Assembly (NCBI RefSeq): GCF_947489715.1
Contig: NZ_CANLER010000002.1
Location: forward strand, 577,597-641,596
DNA length: 64,000 bases
From: an uncultured Roseovarius sp.
GTDB lineage: Bacteria; Pseudomonadota; Alphaproteobacteria; Rhodobacterales; Rhodobacteraceae
Direction: 5' to 3'
Shown here: in pieces, positions 18,922 to 27,144 of the stretch
Layout: each line of letters starts with the position of its first letter
Numbering within the stretch: the stretch's first letter is position 1
Notes under the pieces: generated by a model
What the model saw: the letters and a program-made list of their open reading frames with translations, nothing else
Told to the model about the DNA's origin: nothing
Database searches by the model: none
Made by a program: the position numbers and the translations under genes

Positions 18922-19305
18922 TTATTCTGTCTCTGCGATGACCTGATCGGATTCTGGCACGTTGAAAGTCGACCACGTGTCGTCGCGTGATGGCGAGGGT
19001 GGTGTTTCGCAAGACTTCTTGTGCATGTTCACTTTGGCAATGAAATTCGCCGAGATCGGTGCGGTGACAAATAGAAACGCCATGATCAGCAATTCATGCA
19101 TCGAACCTTCGCCGTAGATATACGAATGTATCATCGAGGCCAGCAAAAGCGCGCCGACGCCAACGGTCCCCACCTTTGTCGGTGCGTGAAGACGGGTCAT
19201 CGAGTCGTTAAATTTCAACAGACCGATTGACCCCACAAGCGAGAAGATGGCGCCCACCAGCAGCCAGAACGCAACAAATAGGGTGGCGATGATTTCCAGG
19301 GTCAT
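18922..19305 (-). CDS. mnhG: Mrp Na+/H+ antiporter subunit G
   Basis: A 127-residue membrane protein of the MnhG/PhaG family, last gene of the Mrp operon. It has three hydrophobic segments (about residues 8-30, 42-62 and 70-90) and the family pattern GSIGLLKFNDSMTRLHAPTKVGTVGVG. The ATG overlaps the stop of mnhF (ATGA). The subunit belongs to the multisubunit cation/proton antiporter that expels Na+ using the proton gradient. The polar C-terminal tail is longer than in many homologues. Confidence 0.93.
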   Translation of the reverse strand: MTLEIIATLFVAFWLLVGAIFSLVGSIGLLKFNDSMTRLHAPTKVGTVGVGALLLASMIHSYIYGEGSMHELLIMAFLFVTAPISANFIAKVNMHKKSCETPPSPSRDDTWSTFNVPESDQVIAETE

Positions 19306-19589
19306 TCGATGATATCCCCTCGTAATACAAAGCGCGCATAGGCGACGGTCGACACGAAACCCAGCATGGCGATGATCATCGACGCCTCGAAATAGATGCG
19401 CGTTCCCTGGGTAATGCCCAAAAGGACAATCAAACCGATAGCGTTCACGACCATTGTATCCAGCGCCAGTATCCGGTCACCCGTATCGGGCCCGACGACA
19501 AGCCGGATCATGGCCATGATTTGCGCCAGCGCGATTGAAACAAATGCGATGATCAAGGAGATATTCATAAAATCGGCGGCAAGGCTCAT
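19302..19589 (-). CDS. mnhF: Mrp Na+/H+ antiporter subunit F
   Basis: A 95-residue protein with three predicted membrane helices and the MnhF/PhaF hallmark MIRLVVGPDTGDRILALDTM. It overlaps mnhG at its end and mnhE at its start by four bases (ATGA both times), so translation of the E-F-G genes is tightly coupled. It is a small structural subunit of the Mrp complex. A related bile-acid-efflux annotation is sometimes attached to this family, but the operon context decides here. Confidence 0.93.
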   Translation of the reverse strand: MSLAADFMNISLIIAFVSIALAQIMAMIRLVVGPDTGDRILALDTMVVNAIGLIVLLGITQGTRIYFEASMIIAMLGFVSTVAYARFVLRGDIIE

Positions 19590-20086
19590 ACGAAAATTCC
19601 TTTCAGGCGACGCTCGTACCGCTCCTTGATCTGGTCGCGGATTTCATCGGGATCAGGGGCATCGAGTGCGTGAACCAGCAGGCTATGACCTTCATCCGAC
19701 AAATCCGCCGACACCGTTCCGGGGGTCAGCGTTATCGTTCCAGCAAGGATCGTGATGGCTTCGGGCTGTTTCAGCTCAAGTGGAACGACCACCCAGGCCG
19801 GGCGCAGCTTAGAGTTCGGCCGTGTCAGCACGATCCAAGCAACCTGCACATTGGCGACTAGAATGTCCCATAGCACCAGCAGCATGTAAGGGATCATACG
19901 TGTCAGACGAAAAGCGCGCGGTCGGTCCGGCCACCAGACGACCGTCACACGCGGAATAATGATGCCAAGGATCAGGCCAAACACAACCATCCCAGAGGTG
20001 ACACTATTTTGCAGCAGCACCCAGACCACGGTCAGAAGCAACGTGAGAAAGGGGTGCGGCAACAGCCAATGATATGCTCTGATCAT
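19586..20086 (-). CDS. mnhE: Mrp Na+/H+ antiporter subunit E
   Basis: A 166-residue MnhE/PhaE protein. The N-terminal membrane part begins MIRAYHWLLPHPFLTLLLTV and the conserved cytoplasmic part contains ITLTPGTVSADLSDEG. I use the ATG at 20086: it lies one base after the mnhD stop and the protein then starts as the family does. The longer frame would run deep into mnhD. Its stop overlaps the mnhF start. Confidence 0.93.
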   Translation of the reverse strand: MIRAYHWLLPHPFLTLLLTVVWVLLQNSVTSGMVVFGLILGIIIPRVTVVWWPDRPRAFRLTRMIPYMLLVLWDILVANVQVAWIVLTRPNSKLRPAWVVVPLELKQPEAITILAGTITLTPGTVSADLSDEGHSLLVHALDAPDPDEIRDQIKERYERRLKGIFV

Positions 20087-20087
20087 C

Positions 20088-21632
20088 TTAATGTGCCTCC
20101 GCTTTGCCGTCGCTGAGTTTGCCGGGCGTTTCCAGCACCGTCGAGACATAACGATCTGGATTAAAGAGCTGCGTTGCCATTTCGGCCATATATTTATGGA
20201 CCTGTCCGGCAAATACCGTGTGCGCGATCAACAGGCTCAACAAACCGCCGACGGCGACGTAAGAGAGGCCGTTTGGACGTGCGGCACGCGACTCGGGCTC
20301 TGGGTGTTCAACGCTTGTCGATTTCCAGAAGACCGTGCTGCCCGCGCGCGCAAATCCTACTACGCCGATCAGACTGGAGCTAAGCACTATAACCCACGTC
20401 CATGACATCAACGGCGAGGTGAAAGCCGCATCGAGTATCAGCAGCTTTCCAACAAAGCCCGAAAGCGGCGGAAGGCCTGTCATGGCAATCGCGCCGGTAA
20501 AAAAGAGCGCAGCTGTCAACGCAGCGCCGGAAACCGGTGGCATTGTTGTCAGCTGCAGGCTGTCACGGCCCGCGCGAGTCAGGTCTACGATCAGGAACAG
20601 CGCTGCTGCCGCCAGGGTAGAATGCACGATGTAGTAAAGCGCGGCAGCGATGCTGACCGGTGTAAACATCGAAATCGCAACCATCACCATGCCCATCGAA
20701 CCGATCACTGCAAAGGCTACCAAACGGTCGAGCTTGCGCGCGGCAAGAACACCCACCATGCCAATCGCCAACGAAATCAGCGCGGCCGGTAACAACCAAA
20801 GCCCGTGAAGCCCCGCTGTGACTTCCAGGTCGGGTGAAAAGATCATGGTATAGACGCGAATGATCGCGTAGGCACCAACCTTGGTCATAATGGCGAAAAG
20901 CGCAGCAACCGGTGCAGGGGCCTCTGCATAACTGGATGGCAACCAGAAATGCAGCGGCACCAGCGCAGCCTTGATTGCAAAAACCAGGAGCAACAGAACC
21001 GACGCGATGCGAATGCCCACGCTTGCGGCAGGATCAATTAACCGAACTCTCTCGGCCAGATCCGCCATGTTGAGCGTCCCGGTTTCGGCGTAAATCGCTC
21101 CCAAGGCAAATAGAAATAGGGTCGAGCCCAGCAGGTTGAACAGCACATATTGCACGCCTGCCCTCAGGCGTTCGTTACCTCCCGAATGGATCATCAACCC
21201 ATAGGACGCGATCAGAAGCACTTCGAAAAAGACGAAAAGATTGAAAAGGTCACCGGTCAGAAAGGCGCCCATGATACCCATCAACTGGAATTGAAACAGT
21301 GCATGAAAATGCCGCCCACGATCATCCCAGCCCGATCCGATCGCATAAAGCAGCACAAAAAATGCCAACACTGCCGTCAGGAGAATCATCAGCGTCGACA
21401 GCCGGTCGCCGACTACGACAATGCCAAAAGGCGCGGCCCAATCACTCAGCCGATAAAGAATTACTGTCCCGTCCGAAGTCTGCCAGGCAAGACCTGCCGC
21501 GATGGCAATCAACGCCATAACGCCAACAACGGAAAATACTCGCTGAATACCGATGTGGTAGCGCGCCGCCAGAACGATAAACGGGGCCAAAATCGCAGGA
21601 AGAACAACCGGCAGAATGATCCAATGAGTCAT
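20088..21632 (-). CDS. mnhD: Mrp Na+/H+ antiporter subunit D
   Basis: A 514-residue proton-pumping-type subunit homologous to NuoN/NuoM of complex I, with about fourteen membrane helices. Visible marks are the GDLFNLFVFFEVLLIASYGL segment with its conserved glutamate, the lysine in FAIKAALVPLHFWLPSSYAEA, and ALFAIMTKVGAYAIIR. The ATG overlaps the mnhC stop. It is thought to carry one of the proton/cation paths of the antiporter. Length is normal for MnhD. Confidence 0.95.
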   Translation of the reverse strand: MTHWIILPVVLPAILAPFIVLAARYHIGIQRVFSVVGVMALIAIAAGLAWQTSDGTVILYRLSDWAAPFGIVVVGDRLSTLMILLTAVLAFFVLLYAIGSGWDDRGRHFHALFQFQLMGIMGAFLTGDLFNLFVFFEVLLIASYGLMIHSGGNERLRAGVQYVLFNLLGSTLFLFALGAIYAETGTLNMADLAERVRLIDPAASVGIRIASVLLLLVFAIKAALVPLHFWLPSSYAEAPAPVAALFAIMTKVGAYAIIRVYTMIFSPDLEVTAGLHGLWLLPAALISLAIGMVGVLAARKLDRLVAFAVIGSMGMVMVAISMFTPVSIAAALYYIVHSTLAAAALFLIVDLTRAGRDSLQLTTMPPVSGAALTAALFFTGAIAMTGLPPLSGFVGKLLILDAAFTSPLMSWTWVIVLSSSLIGVVGFARAGSTVFWKSTSVEHPEPESRAARPNGLSYVAVGGLLSLLIAHTVFAGQVHKYMAEMATQLFNPDRYVSTVLETPGKLSDGKAEAH

Positions 21633-21985
21633 GCGGTATCCTCCGGCATGACATCTGCCGGTTCAGCAGGATCATCCACATGGTCATCGTCCGATCCCAG
21701 ATATGCGCCAAGCGCGATCATCACGATCACCGCTGTCATGCCAAAAGAAATCACGATGGCTGTCAGCACCAGCGCTTGCGGCAACGGGTCGGTATACTGT
21801 TCGACACCCTTGATCAGGATGGGCGAGGCACCAACGGTCAGCCTGCCAGAGGCAAAGAGAAAAACGTTCACCGCATAGGTCAGCAATGAAATGCCCATGA
21901 TCACCGGAAAGCTGCGCAAGCGCAGTACCAGATACAACCCGGCGGCAGTCAGGATGCCAATGGCAGATGCGACTAGCAATTCCAT
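21629..21985 (-). CDS. mnhC: Mrp Na+/H+ antiporter subunit C
   Basis: A 118-residue NuoK-like subunit with three membrane helices: MELLVASAIGILTAAGLYLV at the start, the middle helix GISLLTYAVNVFLFASG, and a C-terminal helix. The start at ATG 21985 is backed by AGAGGAG seven bases upstream, and it gives the family length of about 115. It begins one base after the mnhA stop and overlaps mnhD by four bases. Confidence 0.94.
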   Translation of the reverse strand: MELLVASAIGILTAAGLYLVLRLRSFPVIMGISLLTYAVNVFLFASGRLTVGASPILIKGVEQYTDPLPQALVLTAIVISFGMTAVIVMIALGAYLGSDDDHVDDPAEPADVMPEDTA

Positions 21986-21986
21986 C

Positions 21987-24869
21987 TCACGGCTCCTCTT
22001 TCGTATTTTGTTGTGCAGGGTTGGGTGGCTCATCACGGGATGGGTCGATATCCATCGCATGTTCACTTTCGGCCATATGGGCGCGTCGCGCCAGCCGTGA
22101 GAAGCTTTCGAGCGACAACATGACAGCGCCGACAACTGCCAGGAAAACACCAAGGTCAAACGCAGCGGCTGTGGCCAGTTCGAATTTATCGAAGGGAGGG
22201 ATACGGAAATATTCAAAATCCGATGTCAGGAAAGGCTTGCCAACAAACCATGACCCGATGCCTGTCAGGCCCGCAACCAGCACGCCTGCACCAATGATTC
22301 CGTGATATGGATACCGCAACCGCGCCGTGGTCCAGGCAAAGCCACTGGCCATATACTGCATCACCACCGCAATCGACACGATCAGACCGGCGATGAAACC
22401 GCCGCCCGGTTCGTTGTGGCCGCGCAGGAAGATATAAAAGCCCACCATCAGCGCCACCGGCATCATTACCCTTGTCAGGACAACCATCATCATCGGATGT
22501 CGGTCACCCGCACGGGGCTGATCAGGGGCGCGATTCAGCAACCGCGCACGCACCGGACCGGAAAGTAGCGTTTCCGTCAGCGCATAGATCAACAAGGCCG
22601 CGATTCCCAGCACGATGATTTCACCGAAGGTATCAAACCCCCGGAAATCGACGAGGATCACATTCACCACATTGGTACCACCGCCGCCTTTGTAGGAGTT
22701 GGCAAGATGGAATTCCGAAATCGGCGGCGAGACGAAATCGCGCAACAGATAGTGATAGGACATCGCCATCGTGGCCAGTCCACCCGCCAGAGCAATTGCA
22801 CCATCGCGGGTGCGCCGCAGCACAGAGCTTTCCACCGGGGTTCGGTTGGGCAGGAAGTTAAGCGCCAGCAGAAGCAGGATAATTGTGACCACTTCGACCG
22901 TGATCTGCGTCATGGCAAGATCTGGTGCGCTGAAGAAGACAAAACCGACCGAGACCATCAGCCCTACGATCCCGATCAGGATCAACGACAAAAGCCGGTT
23001 TCGATGCAGGAAAACCAGCCCACATGTCGCCGCTACCAGCATCAGCCATCCAGCAATGGGAATTGGTCCAGCCGGTTGTATCGCGCGGGTCATCACACCG
23101 ATCGTTCCCGTGCTCCAGGCGTGCAATCCGGCGGCAATCACTGTGACCGCCATGATCGCACCGTAGCGGGAAAAGGCACCGTCATGGATGGGCTGGATCA
23201 ACCGCCGAGACAGCCCAACGGCGCCGGCTATGACACCCTTTTCGAAAATTGTTTTGGCTTCCGGGCGCGGCGCAGCGTCCCATACCCGCAGTGCGGGACG
23301 GTAAAGCGCCAACAGGATCAAACCGCCGACCGTGGCGGCCATCGACATGAAGAGCGCGGGAACCAACCCATGCCAGATTTTCAGATGCGCCTTGGGCATG
23401 GCAGCCGCGTCACCCAGAACCGCCTCGGTGACGAGACGCACGTAGGGTTCAGCCAAGAAAGGGGCCAGTCCGATGACGACCACCAGAATTATCAAAAGTG
23501 CCGGAGGCAACCACATGCCCGGGCCCGGATCGTGCGGTTTGGCGGGATAGTCATCGCGCACAGGCCCCAGGAACACGTGCCCTATGAAGCGAAAACAATA
23601 TGCTGCCGAGAAGAGTGACCCCAAGATCGCCATCCCCGGTACCAGCCAGGGCATACCGAACAACACGGTGTGAGTTGTTTCCTCCAGCATCATCTCTTTT
23701 GACAGAAAGCCGTTGAGCAACGGAATACCTGCCATCGACAAGGCCGCGAGCGTGGCGATCACAAAGGTGACTGGCATCAAGGTGCGTAAGCCACCTAAGC
23801 GGCGAATATCGCGGGTATGTGCCTCATGGTCGATAATCCCAGCCGACATAAAGAGTGCTGCCTTGAAGGTCGCATGGTTCATAATGTGGAACACAGCCGC
23901 CATGGCCCCGAAGGCAGTGCCGGTGCCGAGGAGCATGGTAATCAACCCCAGATGGCTGACCGTTGAAAAGGCCAGAAGAGCCTTCAAATCGTGCTTGAAA
24001 AGGGCGATTACAGCACCCAGCACCATTGTGATCAAGCCTGCCGTAGTGACGATCATGAACCATTCCGGCGTACCGGACAGCACAGGCCACATCCTCGCCA
24101 TCAGGAAAATCCCGGCCTTCACCATGGTGGCTGAGTGTAGGTAGGCCGATACGGGCGTCGGCGCGGCCATGGCATGCGGTAACCAGAAATGGAAAGGAAA
24201 CTGCGCCGACTTGGTAAAGCAGCCCAGCAAGATCAATAGCAACGCGGGCAGGTAAAGCGGTGAATCTTGGATCAGCTCTCGATTCTCCAGGATTACACTC
24301 AGGTCATAGCTGCCCACGATACGGCCCAGGATCAGCATTCCACCGACCATAGCCAACCCGCCCATGCCGGTCACCGCCAGCGCCATCCGTGCGCCTTGCC
24401 GTCCTTCGGGCAGGTGTTTCCAGTAGCCGATCAACAGGAAAGATGACAGCGAGGTGAGTTCCCAGAAAATAAGCAATAACAGAATGTTATCGCTTAGGAC
24501 AATACCCACCATCGCGCCCTGAAATAGCAGCAGATAGGTGAAAAACTCACCCATGTTGTCATCGCGTGAGAGGTAAAACCGCGCGTAGGTAATGATCAGC
24601 AATCCAATGCCAACGATCAGCGTGGCGAAGAAAAAGCCCAACCCGTCCAGCATTAATGTGAAATTGAGGCCTAGCAGCGGTAGCCAGTCAACACGCGCCT
24701 GAACCAGTTCGCCAGCAAGGACCGCTGGCAGGTTGGTTAACAGGCCGATGAAAGCGGCCAGAGAAACCATGAATGTGACACCGGCGCAGGCCTGCCGGCC
24801 TGCGGTATTCATCAGGCCCGGCAACAGCGCGCCCAGAAATGGTAATGCGACGACAAGGAAAAGTGACAA
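21987..24869 (-). CDS. mnhA: Mrp Na+/H+ antiporter fused subunits A and B
   Basis: A 960-residue protein, first gene of the Mrp operon. The first about 780 residues are the NuoL-like MnhA part (KSAQFPFHFWLPHAMAAPTP, YLHSATMVKAGIFLMAR, VSHLGLITMLLGTGTAFGAM). The last about 160, from about residue 795, are an MnhB domain (GFYIFLRGHNEPGGGFIAGL). The A-B fusion is usual for the PhaAB form in alphaproteobacteria, so no separate mnhB is missing. The start is a TTG with AGGAG five bases upstream. Multiple membrane helices span the protein, with an acidic, proline-rich C-terminal tail. Confidence 0.95.
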   Translation of the reverse strand: MSLFLVVALPFLGALLPGLMNTAGRQACAGVTFMVSLAAFIGLLTNLPAVLAGELVQARVDWLPLLGLNFTLMLDGLGFFFATLIVGIGLLIITYARFYLSRDDNMGEFFTYLLLFQGAMVGIVLSDNILLLLIFWELTSLSSFLLIGYWKHLPEGRQGARMALAVTGMGGLAMVGGMLILGRIVGSYDLSVILENRELIQDSPLYLPALLLILLGCFTKSAQFPFHFWLPHAMAAPTPVSAYLHSATMVKAGIFLMARMWPVLSGTPEWFMIVTTAGLITMVLGAVIALFKHDLKALLAFSTVSHLGLITMLLGTGTAFGAMAAVFHIMNHATFKAALFMSAGIIDHEAHTRDIRRLGGLRTLMPVTFVIATLAALSMAGIPLLNGFLSKEMMLEETTHTVLFGMPWLVPGMAILGSLFSAAYCFRFIGHVFLGPVRDDYPAKPHDPGPGMWLPPALLIILVVVIGLAPFLAEPYVRLVTEAVLGDAAAMPKAHLKIWHGLVPALFMSMAATVGGLILLALYRPALRVWDAAPRPEAKTIFEKGVIAGAVGLSRRLIQPIHDGAFSRYGAIMAVTVIAAGLHAWSTGTIGVMTRAIQPAGPIPIAGWLMLVAATCGLVFLHRNRLLSLILIGIVGLMVSVGFVFFSAPDLAMTQITVEVVTIILLLLALNFLPNRTPVESSVLRRTRDGAIALAGGLATMAMSYHYLLRDFVSPPISEFHLANSYKGGGGTNVVNVILVDFRGFDTFGEIIVLGIAALLIYALTETLLSGPVRARLLNRAPDQPRAGDRHPMMMVVLTRVMMPVALMVGFYIFLRGHNEPGGGFIAGLIVSIAVVMQYMASGFAWTTARLRYPYHGIIGAGVLVAGLTGIGSWFVGKPFLTSDFEYFRIPPFDKFELATAAAFDLGVFLAVVGAVMLSLESFSRLARRAHMAESEHAMDIDPSRDEPPNPAQQNTKEEP

Positions 24870-25302
24870 ACGAACTCCTAGTCTAGGGGCCTGAAGGTTC
24901 TACTCTTTTTTGTTGTAATGTTTCCATTACCACAAGATAAATCTGTTCGCGTTGGTGCAGTGAAGCAGATTAACAGTCTGAATACAAATTTAGGTCAAAT
25001 CAACTGATATCGGATTGAGATAGTCTAGCTAAGCCTCAATCTTATTCAATTTACGCACGACGCACGACTAGCAGGGATGCGTGAACGCATTGCACTTCTT
25101 CGAGCGCTACTCACAGACTGAGATAGAGTCATCGTCTATTATTTTATCAGGCTGAGCCGGAAGGTTAGGGCCTCGGAGTTTTTTTACATTTTGAGGTGGC
25201 TGGCGTTATTTTAAGAACAAAAGCAATGACCTATTTTTTGGCGACATTGATCAGGATAAACACCCAACCGGTTGCGAACTTTGTAAAATCAGAACCCGAA
25301 AG
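24870..25302. other. Gene-free stretch with folded RNA-like elements
   Basis: 433 bases between the divergently and convergently oriented neighbours mnhA and the flavin monooxygenase. No protein-coding frame is convincing. It must carry the mnh operon promoter near its left end (AT-rich from about 24900). Its right part has three hairpins and a T7 run reading on the plus strand, annotated separately as a candidate small RNA. Confidence 0.5.
25013..25185 (+). ncRNA. Candidate small RNA with intrinsic terminator
   Basis: Three elements follow one another on the plus strand. First, GATTGAG (25013-25019) pairs perfectly with CTCAATC (25035-25041). Second, ATGCG-TGAA-CGCAT (25077-25090, extended stem ATGCGT/ACGCAT). 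Third, CTGAGCC (25152-25158) pairs with GGCCTCGG (25169-25176) with one bulge, followed after AG by seven Ts (25179-25185), a typical intrinsic terminator. No plus-strand protein gene lies upstream to need this terminator. The 5' end is not defined; no strong promoter was recognised. Confidence 0.4.
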
Positions 25303-26778
25303 TTATGGAAGTGGGGTACCATGCGCATCAAAACGGTCCGCAACGCGATCAAGAGCGCGACGGCAATGTGCAATGTCTTTTGCGGCCCCAGCTTTCATTC
25401 GAAGTAATCCGGCAATGCGGCGCGGCAATGGATACCAGCGGTCAAGATCGAGACCACAGCGATCCAGAAGAGTGAGCGGTAGTGTTTGCACCGAGGTCAC
25501 TTGATTCAGATAGGCCTGTGCGGCTGTGGCCCCGACCCAGGCATTACGATTCTTGCGAAACAACGTCTCTAGGTCGAGCGTGTAGAAGCCTCGTCCGCGC
25601 AGTAGACCTCGATAAAGCAGATGCGTCGCAAAGAAACCTGAAACGCTCGTAAGAAAGTGGAAGGCATTCCGCGGGTTAATCGACAGAATACAATCGTTCT
25701 GAGACACAAGCGGGCTCGGTCCAGCCCATTTTTCGCTGCGAAAGAAACTACCCGTACAGTTAACAATAATACTGTTCCTTGGAATTTTTGCGTTCGCCCC
25801 ACCTCGTAATTTCATTTTTGGACCACATGAGCTGTCGACAACATCCATCAGATAATCTTGATGTGTTTCTTTCAGGCTGTTCTTGACCCTTTCGTATTCC
25901 TCTTCGGACTGGAGACCGTAAAGGAATACGCCATTTTCAGTATGCGGATCCGTTGAATATACGGTGCGCAAATGGGCAACTGTGTGTTCTTCGTTGTCAC
26001 CATCGAATTGCAGCGCAATGTCGCGAAAAATGCGAGATGCCAACTCGCCAGAGGTCCAGCGTTTCAGGCCGGTTGGGATATATTTTGTCCGGTTGATGAA
26101 GTTAGTTCCACGTCCGCTGATAAGCGTAACTTGTCGCTTTGGGTCTGTGGCGAGCGTGGCGAGGATCGTGTCCATGCCGGTCTTCCCACCACCAACCACA
26201 TAAACCGGTGCTCCGGGGTGTGCGTTCAATGTGGAATAGAGGTCCTGTGGAATGATCGAGACAATGTTCTGACTTGAGAGCTTTTGCGGCTCCGCGAGCG
26301 CGTAATCCAAGCCCGACGCATAAATTGCTCTTTTGGCGCGTACCGTTTTCGTATTTTTTTTCGTGCCATTGAGGTGGTAGGAAATTTCTGCCAATGGCCC
26401 TTGATCGGTTGTGATTTCCTCACAGTGCGTCACCGTATGACCAAAAGCGGTTGTTAACGCGACGCTCTGATCAATCTGGTCAAGAGAGGCAACAAGGTGG
26501 TCTCGAACTTCGTCCCGTGCAGCAAGATAGTCGCTTGGTTTCCGCCAATCCCACTTCATATCGCCAACAGTGAACATCGGGTGCGGTTGATGCAAACGGA
26601 CATAATCATAGGCCGTGTTCCACATACCTCCTGCCGCTTCTTTTTGGTCAAGCAGCAGAACCTGGGCATCTTCAGGAAGGTAATCGGTAGCTGCATTAAG
26701 TGCATTCAATCCCGCAATCCCGGCACCGACAACTATAAGATCGTAAATCTCGCTCTGCGCTGAATTTTCCATTTTCAT
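25303..26778 (-). CDS. Flavin-dependent monooxygenase-type FAD/NAD(P) oxidoreductase
   Basis: A 491-residue two-dinucleotide-binding flavoprotein. The FAD motif is YDLIVVGAGIAGLNALNAA near residue 15 and the NAD(P) motif is VYVVGGGKTGMDTILATL near residue 190. KEAAGGMWNTAYDYVRLHQP resembles the GG(T/M)W segment of flavin-containing monooxygenases. The start is uncertain: ATG 26778, two codons before another ATG, fits an AGG site and starts just before the flavin fold. The substrate is not predictable. It stands alone between a candidate sRNA and the glycosyltransferase gene, with a divergent promoter gap. Base composition is more AT-rich than in the housekeeping flanks. Confidence 0.75.
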   Translation of the reverse strand: MKMENSAQSEIYDLIVVGAGIAGLNALNAATDYLPEDAQVLLLDQKEAAGGMWNTAYDYVRLHQPHPMFTVGDMKWDWRKPSDYLAARDEVRDHLVASLDQIDQSVALTTAFGHTVTHCEEITTDQGPLAEISYHLNGTKKNTKTVRAKRAIYASGLDYALAEPQKLSSQNIVSIIPQDLYSTLNAHPGAPVYVVGGGKTGMDTILATLATDPKRQVTLISGRGTNFINRTKYIPTGLKRWTSGELASRIFRDIALQFDGDNEEHTVAHLRTVYSTDPHTENGVFLYGLQSEEEYERVKNSLKETHQDYLMDVVDSSCGPKMKLRGGANAKIPRNSIIVNCTGSFFRSEKWAGPSPLVSQNDCILSINPRNAFHFLTSVSGFFATHLLYRGLLRGRGFYTLDLETLFRKNRNAWVGATAAQAYLNQVTSVQTLPLTLLDRCGLDLDRWYPLPRRIAGLLRMKAGAAKDIAHCRRALDRVADRFDAHGTPLP

Positions 26779-27144
26779 TTGCCTATCATCCAGCATTCGA
26801 CACCACCTTGCTCGCCCTACGTCATCTTTTTCATATACACCCTGCAGAAACAGGGCAATTTTACTTGCAGTTACCTTTCTTGTCTTGGGCAGCTTTACCC
26901 ATGCAATGCGGGTCGATGTTGGCAAGCCAAACTCTTGGGGACTAGTTTAGGGACGATATACGCCAAAAATCCCGGCTAATGAATTTCACTTTCTAAGCCC
27001 CAATTTGGAATCTGCACCGTCGCACGCGCTCGCTGCTGTTATGAAAGGCAAAACTTATATAGAGACAACTCTAACTTGAGTCCCGGAATAGAAACCTCTA
27101 GGCCTACCCAACCTCGATGCAATCCAAGTGCGGCAGCTAATTTG
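26779..27144. other. Divergent intergenic region
   Basis: About 365 bases between the flavin monooxygenase (minus) and the large glycosyltransferase gene (plus). A small hairpin CCCTG-cagaaa-CAGGG lies near 26841-26856. The rest is AT-rich and shows no coding frame with a ribosome site. It must contain both promoters. An alternative TTG start for the right-hand gene lies at 27076. Confidence 0.4.

Noticed and set aside
21987..24869. Missing mnhB gene in the Mrp operon
   Set aside because: The last about 160 residues of the mnhA product are an MnhB domain, so the operon is complete in fused form.
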